Assembly: GCA_024699595.1 (NCBI GenBank)
Contig: JAILPG010000188.1
Location: 1-24,173, forward strand
Length of the DNA stretch: 24,173 nt
Origin: Lachnospiraceae bacterium
Lineage (GTDB): Bacteria; Bacillota_A; Clostridia; Lachnospirales; Lachnospiraceae
Direction: 5' to 3'
Shown: in pieces, positions 16,102 through 22,676 of the stretch
How positions within the stretch are numbered: position 1 is the stretch's first letter
Layout of the letters: the number at the start of each line of letters is the position of its first letter
Position numbers and translations under genes: made by a program
The notes under the pieces: model-generated
What the model was told of the DNA's origin: nothing
Database searches by the model: none
Seen by the model: only the letters and a program-made list of their open reading frames with translations

Positions 16102-17871
16102 TCATACCTCGAACTGAGATCTGTAAAGTTCCCCATACAGCCCTCCTTTCTCAAGGAGCTCGGTATGGGTTCCGGTCTCTACGATATCGCCGTCGCATAA
16201 GACGAATATGAGATCCGCATTCTGTATGGTGGAAAGCCTGTGTGCGATCACGAAGCTTGTCCTTCCCTCGGAAAGCGTATCAAGTGCCTTCTGAATAAGT
16301 ATCTCCGTTCGTGTGTCAACCGATGAGGTCGCCTCATCAAGGATCAGGATATCGGGATCCCTAAGCATCGTCCTTGCGATCGTAATGAGCTGCTTCTGTC
16401 CGGCCGATACATTGCTTGCCTCGTTAAGCACCGTATCGATCCCGTCGGGAAGAGTCCGCACAAGATACGAAAGTCCGCATTTTTCCACTACATCCATGAT
16501 CTTATCTTCGGTAACATCCGTGGCACCGCAGGTTATATTATCTCTTATGGAACCTGAAAACAGGAAGGTCTCCTGAAGCACCATTCCCAAGATCTCATGA
16601 AGAGCCTTTCTTTCCATATCCTTTACGGACACTCCGTCGATCTTTATGTCTCCGCTGTCAGTCTCGTAAAAACGCATAAGGAGATTTACAAGGGTTGACT
16701 TTCCGGCACCTGTGGGACCTACTATCGCCACCTTCTGTCCCGGCTTTACCGTAGCGGAAAAGCCGTGGATGATCTCTTTTTCCTTAACATATCCAAACCT
16801 TACGTTGTCGAATATGACCTCACCCTTTACAGATGCAGGCTTGATCTTTCCTTCGTTGATCTCCTCGGGCATATCCAGAGTATCAAATATCCTGTCCGCG
16901 CTTACGATGCCCTGTGTGATCTGTCCCATAACTCCCGCAAAATATGAAACAGGAGTGGATAAGGTCTTTGAATAAAGTATAAATGCAACTATAACTCCGA
17001 TAGTAACATTTCCCATTCCCTTAAGCATCATGTATGCGCCGGCAAAACAGATGACAACATAGGTCAGATTGTTTATATAATTCATGAGCGGCGTAAGGAT
17101 GCCTGTGACGAACTGCGATTTCTGCGCATTTTTGGTCATCGCGTCATTTCGCGCATGAAATACGGAGAGTACATCATCCTCTGCATTGAAGGATTTGATG
17201 ACCGTATGGCCCGATAAGGCTTCATCAATGGAGAGGTTTATCAGTGCAAGCTCATTCCTCTGCGCACTCTGGACCGGCATGGCCTTAAAGGTTATCAGCA
17301 TGCTGATAAAGCCGCCCACAAAGATCGACAGAAGAACACACACGGCAAGCCATACGCTGCTTGTAAACATTAGTATAAGTGAACCTGCAAGCAGTACCGC
17401 ATTTGAGAACAAAGGACCGACCGCTCTTGAAACAGCCATGCAGACATTATCCACATCGGTTCCCATCCTTGATATGAGCTCGCCCGCGGATACGTTGTCA
17501 AACTCAGACATCGCCGTTTTGTTGAGCTTGTCGTTAAGGGCCCCTCTGATATCCCTGCTGACAGACTGGCCGATCATCTCCATCCGCCTGGTGAAGAAAA
17601 GATTGAACAGAAAATAAAGCAGGACAATAATGCCGCCAATGATACCCTTTGAAACAACTTCTTTTGTGTCTATTCCCGTATCAAGCCCCGCCTCGATGAT
17701 ATCTGCGATCTTTCTGATCCTGTCGGGGATGATAACGTTAAGGACCGAAGCCAGGGTACCTGCGATCATGGCAAGAATGAACATGCCCCTGTAAGGACGC
17801 AAGAACAGAAGCGCTCTCTTTATCACCTGTTTACTCTGTAATTTTTTCTCAGATTTATTATCCGATGCCAT
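16102..17871 (-). CDS. ABC exporter half-transporter, subunit with catalytic Walker B
   Basis: Exports a substrate across the membrane using ATP. Residues 1 to about 340 hold the six-helix exporter domain, and about 350-589 the nucleotide-binding domain: Walker A GPTGAGKST (385-393), Q-loop Gln433, Walker B ILILDE (508-513) with the catalytic Glu, and H-loop His544. The signature motif reads VSAGQ (488-492) instead of SGGQ. The next-door partner has the opposite set of defects, so the pair should form a heterodimer with one working and one degenerate ATP site, as known for TM287/288 and BmrCD. Its ATG follows the partner's stop directly (TAGATG). Placed between the first GT2/kinase genes and the NRPS-like gene, it most likely exports the product of this locus. 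A self-protecting multidrug pump is the alternative. Confidence 0.93.
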   Translation of the reverse strand: MASDNKSEKKLQSKQVIKRALLFLRPYRGMFILAMIAGTLASVLNVIIPDRIRKIADIIEAGLDTGIDTKEVVSKGIIGGIIVLLYFLFNLFFTRRMEMIGQSVSRDIRGALNDKLNKTAMSEFDNVSAGELISRMGTDVDNVCMAVSRAVGPLFSNAVLLAGSLILMFTSSVWLAVCVLLSIFVGGFISMLITFKAMPVQSAQRNELALINLSIDEALSGHTVIKSFNAEDDVLSVFHARNDAMTKNAQKSQFVTGILTPLMNYINNLTYVVICFAGAYMMLKGMGNVTIGVIVAFILYSKTLSTPVSYFAGVMGQITQGIVSADRIFDTLDMPEEINEGKIKPASVKGEVIFDNVRFGYVKEKEIIHGFSATVKPGQKVAIVGPTGAGKSTLVNLLMRFYETDSGDIKIDGVSVKDMERKALHEILGMVLQETFLFSGSIRDNITCGATDVTEDKIMDVVEKCGLSYLVRTLPDGIDTVLNEASNVSAGQKQLITIARTMLRDPDILILDEATSSVDTRTEILIQKALDTLSEGRTSFVIAHRLSTIQNADLIFVLCDGDIVETGTHTELLEKGGLYGELYRSQFEV

Positions 17872-19629
17872 CTACACTGCCTCCCTTCCTGCTTTCTGGG
17901 ATTCAGCGATCTCTTTGTATACATCGCAGGACTCAAGGAGCTCTTCGTGAGTTCCCTGGGCTATAAGCCGGCCACGATCCATCACGAGGATCCTGTCCGC
18001 ATTCTGTATGGTCGATATCCTCTGCCCGACGATGACAATGGTCGCATCGGCAGCGGTTTCCTTAAGCTTTTTGCGAAGCTGCCTGTCAGTCTTAAAATCA
18101 AGTGCCGAAAAAGAATCATCGAAAAGATATATCTCGGGATCTCTGCAGACGGCACGCGAGATCGTAAGCCTCTGCTTCTGTCCGCCGGAAAAATTGGTCC
18201 CGCCCATTTCCACCTTTTCGTTGTAGCCTGCTTCCTTTTTTCTGATGAACTCATCAGCCTGGCCTGTCTTTGCGGCTTTCTGTATCTCTTCAAGGGTAGC
18301 CCTGAATCTGCCGTTTTCACCGTATCCTATATTTTCCTGAATGGTCCCTGCAAACAGAAAAGCCGTCTGCGGAACATAACCGAGCCTGTTTCGCAGATCC
18401 TTCTGTCTGTACTTTCGCACATCCATTCCGTCTATCAGTACTTCTCCCTCCGTAACATCATAAAGCCTCGGGATCAGATTCAGTATCGTCGTCTTTCCGG
18501 AACCGGTACCGCCGATTATGGCAACCGTTTCTCCTCTTTCTATCTTAAAGGAAATACCGCTTATGGCAGCCTCCTTGGACCCGGGATAGTTAAAGGATAC
18601 ATTTTTAAACTCGATGGAACCGTTCTTCTGTATAGGAGGTGCATCTTCACCACCGTCTTCTATCGTATTCTTTCTGCTTAATACCTCTTTGATCCTCGAA
18701 GTGGAATTGAAAAACTTCGGTACCATTAAGATTATCATCATGATGTTTACAAGAGATCCTATAAGCAGCGCTATATAGGATACAAAAGCAGCCATATCCG
18801 AATACATGGCGATCTTGTCATTACCTGCGGTCCTTCCGATCATAAAGGCTCCGGATATGTATACCGCAACGGAAAGAGCATATAAAAGAGCACTGATCAC
18901 AGGTGAAAAAGCAGCCATGATGACACGCACTCTTGTCATGACCTTTGATAATTCATTGTTCACCTTAGCGTATTCTTTTTCCTGTTTTTCCTGATTGTTC
19001 ACAGACAGGATGACCCTCATCCCGTAGATGTGTTCTCTGGTAAGTGTTGCTATCCTGTCTCTTAACCGGCTTGAGATCTTAACCACCGGTATGGCGGATG
19101 CGATTATATAGACAAGCAGGGCGGAAAGGACTACGATAGCCGCAATACCCAAAAACGTCCATTCCTTTCTGGTGCCCGAGATCCTTGCAAATACGGCAAC
19201 TATCATAAGCGGCGCGCAGATGAGCGGCTGCAAAGACTGGTTTAAGAAAGACTGTACGTCATTTACGTCATTCGTACAGCGTGTTATAAGGGAACCGGTA
19301 CCAAACTGTGCCATATCGGCAAGGGAAAATCCGACTACCTTCTCAAAAAGGTCCGAGCGGATCTTTGATGCGGCCTCATTTCCGACCACAGCTATCATGT
19401 AGCATGATAATACCGCAAGTAAAAATGCGACCGTCGCAAGTATCAGCATAAGGATAACCTGCTTCGAGACATCCTGCATCCCGCTTCCGGGAGTCTGTAT
19501 GATCGTGGATATATCTGACATGATCAACGGTATGTAGGTTTCCGTGAGGACCTGTCCGAGCAGTACGAGCAGAGCAAGTATTAACAGGAGCCGGTATTTT
19601 CCGTTTGTATGTTTAAGGATCAGATACAT
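17872..19629 (-). CDS. ABC exporter half-transporter, subunit with degenerate Walker B
   Basis: Partner of the following gene, with six predicted membrane helices in residues 1 to about 310 and the nucleotide-binding domain from about 335. Walker A GGTGSGKTT (373-381) and signature FSGGQ (480-484) are intact. The catalytic Glu after Walker B is Asp (YLFDD, 501-505) and the switch His is Gln (VGQRIS, 534-539). These are the changes seen in the degenerate half of heterodimeric exporters, and the intact signature here would complete the working site of the partner. The ribosome site is fairly weak (GAGG). The gap before it is 83 bp and holds a cre-like sequence. Confidence 0.93.
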   Translation of the reverse strand: MYLILKHTNGKYRLLLILALLVLLGQVLTETYIPLIMSDISTIIQTPGSGMQDVSKQVILMLILATVAFLLAVLSCYMIAVVGNEAASKIRSDLFEKVVGFSLADMAQFGTGSLITRCTNDVNDVQSFLNQSLQPLICAPLMIVAVFARISGTRKEWTFLGIAAIVVLSALLVYIIASAIPVVKISSRLRDRIATLTREHIYGMRVILSVNNQEKQEKEYAKVNNELSKVMTRVRVIMAAFSPVISALLYALSVAVYISGAFMIGRTAGNDKIAMYSDMAAFVSYIALLIGSLVNIMMIILMVPKFFNSTSRIKEVLSRKNTIEDGGEDAPPIQKNGSIEFKNVSFNYPGSKEAAISGISFKIERGETVAIIGGTGSGKTTILNLIPRLYDVTEGEVLIDGMDVRKYRQKDLRNRLGYVPQTAFLFAGTIQENIGYGENGRFRATLEEIQKAAKTGQADEFIRKKEAGYNEKVEMGGTNFSGGQKQRLTISRAVCRDPEIYLFDDSFSALDFKTDRQLRKKLKETAADATIVIVGQRISTIQNADRILVMDRGRLIAQGTHEELLESCDVYKEIAESQKAGREAV

Positions 19630-19699
19630 GTATCAAAACCTCGTGATCAAAATATATTGAGAGGACTTATTTCGTTTACGATGAACTAAGGAAATGCTT

Positions 19700-19713
19700 T
19701 GAAAACGTTTCCC
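19700..19713. promoter_or_regulatory. cre-like site (catabolite response element)
   Basis: TGAAAACGTTTCCC fits the CcpA-binding consensus TGWAARCGYTWNCW at all but the last base. It lies at the end of the phosphotransferase gene, 70 bp before the exporter genes, within the operon, where CcpA could act as a roadblock. The match may be chance, as the consensus is loose and no promoter is evident next to it. Confidence 0.35.
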
Positions 19714-20588
19714 TAAGGCAGGATCTGATCGATCATGGCATTAAAGAACTGTCTGATCTCATCCGTATACTCAGTAAGTCCTAACTCCATGGTGAGCAGA
19801 TAGATATTTCCGGCGATATGAGCACGGTTTCTGATATCATTCATGCTTTCCTCACTCTCGCCTTCGTAATAGCGCTCATATACCTTTTCCCTGAGTGTAT
19901 CGACCATCTCAAGCGTAAGGCCGTAAAGATCCTCTAACATCCCTTTTCGGATCTTTTCCATAAGATCTGCACAGTTCATAAATGCAAATTCAAAGACCGG
20001 ATCGCCGAGTGCGGCATCTCCTACATCAAACAGAACCGGGTCGGGTCCCATAACCGGTACATTTGTCGGATTGAAATCACCGTGCAGATAATGACATGTG
20101 ACAGGCTCACTCTCCAGCCAGTCTATGATCTTTTTTGAATGAGCCTCATCAAAACGGATTCCCGAAAGAGCCCTTGCTCTGTCGGCAAAACGCTTTCTTA
20201 TATCTGGGAAATAACCCTCCGGAAGCTCTATCGAATGGAGCTTTTTCATAAAGGAAACATAATAATCCACAAGCTCCGTAAGATCCTTGTCATCGTGCTC
20301 CCTCATGGCCGTAAACATTGCTGCTCCGATGTTATCCGCCGATATCCTTTCATAGATCACCGCCGGACGGCCCTCAACCTCCACAAGCTCTATGGCCTTT
20401 GCACATCTTATACCGGCCTCTGAGACCTTGCGGGTTATCTCATATTCATCCCTTATCTTATCGACTGAATAGGAAGGCAGAAAAACCTTCAGCACTTCTT
20501 TGTCAGACAGGGCATATACTGTTGCGGATCTTCCGGTCCCGAGTTCTTTTAATCCCTCTCTGGATAATTGTCTTAACTCACTTCCCAT
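19713..20588 (-). CDS. APH/choline-kinase-fold small-molecule phosphotransferase
   Basis: Protein-kinase-like phosphotransferase that would move the gamma-phosphate of ATP to a hydroxyl of a small molecule. Visible motifs are a glycine-rich loop GTGRSATVY (17-25), presumed ATP-binding Lys34 in VLKVF, the Brenner motif LHGDFNPTNV (168-177) with catalytic Asp171 and metal-binding Asn176, and FDVGDAALGDP (187-197) with metal-binding Asp188. The length of 291 is usual. No membrane or signal segment. GGAGG precedes the ATG. In this setting it could phosphorylate a sugar or aminoalcohol building block, or modify the product to keep it inactive inside the cell as aminoglycoside phosphotransferases do. 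Sequence alone cannot decide. An 11-bp inverted repeat (CGTTTCCCTAA) flanks the gene. Confidence 0.85.
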   Translation of the reverse strand: MGSELRQLSREGLKELGTGRSATVYALSDKEVLKVFLPSYSVDKIRDEYEITRKVSEAGIRCAKAIELVEVEGRPAVIYERISADNIGAAMFTAMREHDDKDLTELVDYYVSFMKKLHSIELPEGYFPDIRKRFADRARALSGIRFDEAHSKKIIDWLESEPVTCHYLHGDFNPTNVPVMGPDPVLFDVGDAALGDPVFEFAFMNCADLMEKIRKGMLEDLYGLTLEMVDTLREKVYERYYEGESEESMNDIRNRAHIAGNIYLLTMELGLTEYTDEIRQFFNAMIDQILP

Positions 20589-20634
20589 ATATTTCCTCCA
20601 AAATGTTAACGTTTAGGGAAACGCTTATCCCGGT

Positions 20635-20688
20635 TTCCTTAGTCTTCGTCAGTTCCTCAGTCTTCGTAAATTCCTTAATCTTCGGTAA
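20635..20688 (-). repeat. Three 18-bp tandem repeats that repeat the GT2 stop codon
   Basis: Units at 20635-20652, 20653-20670 and 20671-20688 share TTCCT(T/C)A(G/A)TCTTCG on the plus strand. Read in the GT2 frame on the minus strand each unit codes for Glu-Asp followed by a stop (GAAGAT TAA, GAAGAC TGA, GAAGAC TAA). The end of the gene has been copied twice in frame, giving three successive stops; the first one met ends the protein. Confidence 0.8.
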
Positions 20689-21664
20689 GCAGCTTCCTAT
20701 AAAGCCTCTCTTCTTCGGCCGGATCCGCGCTGTCCGCCTTCAGCCTCTGCTCTATGAGGAACGGAAGGTATTTTCTGCATCCCCATTCGTAGATATCTCT
20801 GGTGCCTTCTCTGTCAAATACCGAAAATCTGTCGATGATCTTCACATAATCAGGCTCATAGACCGTATTCTGAAGCATCAGGAAACGCTTCATCGTACGC
20901 GCCATGGTCTCGGTAAGAGGCACATTTCCGGGATAGTATTCTTTCATAAAAGTAAGCAGATTGTCTCCCGAAGCAGCCACGCTCTTTAAGTTCCTCTCAA
21001 CCTTCTCGCGCGGGATATCGGCCTTCGTATTGGACATGCCGTCTCCGATCACCATGTAGTGATACAGTATCTTATCAAGTGTTCCGAAGGTCTCGGCACA
21101 GGAGAAAAATACTCCCGCATAGAAACTGTCCTCGCCCATATTGCAGTAAAAAGGCTTTATGCATTTTATGGCTTTATCGATGACCCTTCTGTTGTAGGCA
21201 TTCTTCCATATCCCCGGAGGTATCGAACCCTCAAGGATCGACTTTAACGGATCGTCTGACGCCGGCGGAAAATGCTCACTCCCCTCGGGATCGATCACAT
21301 ATCCGAATCTGAGCACGTCAACCGGATCCTCCTTCATGGACTCAGCTATTGATTCCAAAGCGTCAAAGCTTAAATGATCATCGCTGTCAAGAAAGACTAT
21401 CAGATCGCCCTTTGCATGCTGCATTGCGGTATAACGGGCACTTTGAAGGGAACGGTTCTCATCATGCTTATAAAGCCTGATACGTGAATCCTCCGAGACA
21501 AGCTTTTCAAGCTCTTCACAGGTATTATCTGTAGATCCGTCATCCACAAAGATCGCCTCAAAATCGGTAAATGTCTGTCCCTTCAGTGAGGCTATGCATT
21601 CATCCATCTTCCCGGCCATGTTGCAGGCGGGGATCAGTATACTGAAATAAGGTCTGTCACTCAT
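20675..21664 (-). CDS. GT2 family glycosyltransferase, first gene of the main operon
   Basis: GT-A sugar transferase of 329 residues: ILIPACNMAGKM (9-20), FVDDGSTDNT (39-48), FLDSDDH at 91-97, WKNAYNRR (153-160) and PFYCNMGED at 171-179. These sit at the same residue numbers as in the GT2 gene starting at 12086, so the two are close paralogues. I chose the ATG at 21664, preceded by AGGAGA at good spacing and beginning right before the GT2 fold; a GTG 11 codons earlier has no ribosome site. It has a clear promoter 50 bp upstream. The tail ends in a tandem repeat that duplicates the stop codon. The donor sugar is unknown. Confidence 0.9.
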   Translation of the reverse strand: MSDRPYFSILIPACNMAGKMDECIASLKGQTFTDFEAIFVDDGSTDNTCEELEKLVSEDSRIRLYKHDENRSLQSARYTAMQHAKGDLIVFLDSDDHLSFDALESIAESMKEDPVDVLRFGYVIDPEGSEHFPPASDDPLKSILEGSIPPGIWKNAYNRRVIDKAIKCIKPFYCNMGEDSFYAGVFFSCAETFGTLDKILYHYMVIGDGMSNTKADIPREKVERNLKSVAASGDNLLTFMKEYYPGNVPLTETMARTMKRFLMLQNTVYEPDYVKIIDRFSVFDREGTRDIYEWGCRKYLPFLIEQRLKADSADPAEEERLYRKLLTED

Positions 21665-21713
21665 ATATTTCTCCTGTTCTTTTGTCACCGGATACACCGG
21701 TCAAACAACCTTC

Positions 21714-21742
21714 ATGATATCACATAAAAGTTACTGTTTCAA
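21714..21742 (-). promoter_or_regulatory. Promoter of the main biosynthetic operon
   Basis: On the minus strand, -35 TTGAAA (21737-21742), 17-bp spacer and -10 TATCAT (21714-21719) are close to consensus. Transcription would begin near 21707, leaving a leader of about 43 nt. ACCGG-TGTAT-CCGGT just before the ribosome site could form a small leader hairpin. This promoter would drive the genes down to the terminator at 4438-4473. Confidence 0.7.
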
Positions 21743-21745
21743 GCA

Positions 21746-21764
21746 ATCCGGGCACTCTCCGGAT
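21746..21764 (-). other. Hairpin between the GT14 gene and the main operon
   Basis: ATCCGG and CCGGAT form a 6-bp stem with a 7-base loop, directly upstream of the -35 box. No U-run follows on the minus strand, so it is a poor terminator. Readthrough from the GH3-GT14 genes into the main operon is plausible. Confidence 0.35.
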
Positions 21765-21802
21765 GCTCTTAAGGGGCATTCTGAAAAGGACTCCGGGATT
21801 GT

Positions 21803-22675
21803 TTAAGAGAGCGTTTCCTGAATCTTTAAGATGATATCCTTGTCCGTGTCCCAGTCAAATTTCCTTGCAAAGAGCATACCGCAGCTCATAAGCTCGTCAT
21901 AATCCTCCAGATGCCAGGTATAGGGGCTTAATCCGTCGCTTCTGTTCCAGTCGATCTTTCTCATGATCGACTCCTCGTACTCTCTTCCTGTACCATAAAC
22001 CTCCCACTTTTTCCCGTACTGCATGTAATAGGTCTGTAAAATGCTCTCATCCGCGGAAAAAGCAAACTTAACTTTCTTTAAAAGTTCCTTTTCGTGGGCA
22101 AGGTAATCGAGAGCAAGATCGTGGGTTATGTCACTCCAGTTTGCGCCTCTGCTGAGTCCCGTACGTCTGCCTTTTTTCTTCTGGTATCTTACATATACCT
22201 CATCTGCCTTGTACAGATACAGGCAGAGCTTTGACCTTTTATTCCTGACCCTTGCAAGAAGCGGCTGCATGATATGTACATATTTGCAGTTTTCCTTCTC
22301 CGATTCTCCGAACACGTCAAAATTGATGAACTGTTTTCCTTTGTTTTTTTCAAAAAAGGCATCAATATCCCCCGCTTTCATAAGCGGCAGGTCAGCACCC
22401 GATATCAGGTGATAATAATCAAAATTGCCTTTTACGGCCTCCCTTAAGAGAAACAGCTGGCAGGCCACCTGGGATAAGTCTCCCCAGTAGATCTTTATCT
22501 GTTTGTAGCAGTGAAGCGTGCTCTTTTTGCACACCTCAGTAAGACCCGAAAAATCCATATCGGACTTTGCATCTATATGGAGAAAGAATTCATTATTCTC
22601 ATCATCCAGAAGCGAAAGCAGTACTTTCAACTGTTCTTTGTTTTTATGTGCCATTATAAGATATGCATGTTTCAT
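21803..22675 (-). CDS. GT14-type glycosyltransferase (Core-2/I-branching family)
   Basis: Member of the family named for animal beta-1,6-N-acetylglucosaminyltransferases; bacterial members are often surface-glycan glycosyltransferases, some of them xylosyltransferases. Family marks are the start AYLIMAHKN (4-12), HIDAKSD (33-39), YHLISGADLPL (88-98), GANWSDIT (177-184), FSADESILQT (206-215) with presumed catalytic Glu210, and the closing ARKFDWD. Length of 290 is normal. It has no membrane anchor, unlike the eukaryotic enzymes, so it should act in the cytoplasm. The ATG follows the GH3 stop by one base, with AGAGGT inside the end of that gene, so the two are translated together. Its presence argues that the product carries more than one sugar, possibly branched. 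Confidence 0.9.
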   Translation of the reverse strand: MKHAYLIMAHKNKEQLKVLLSLLDDENNEFFLHIDAKSDMDFSGLTEVCKKSTLHCYKQIKIYWGDLSQVACQLFLLREAVKGNFDYYHLISGADLPLMKAGDIDAFFEKNKGKQFINFDVFGESEKENCKYVHIMQPLLARVRNKRSKLCLYLYKADEVYVRYQKKKGRRTGLSRGANWSDITHDLALDYLAHEKELLKKVKFAFSADESILQTYYMQYGKKWEVYGTGREYEESIMRKIDWNRSDGLSPYTWHLEDYDELMSCGMLFARKFDWDTDKDIILKIQETLS

Positions 22676-22676
22676 G

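Noticed and set aside
21695..21697. GTG at 21697 as the start of the first GT2 gene of the main operon.
   Set aside because: There is no ribosome site before it, while the ATG at 21664 has AGGAGA at proper spacing and begins just before the conserved fold.
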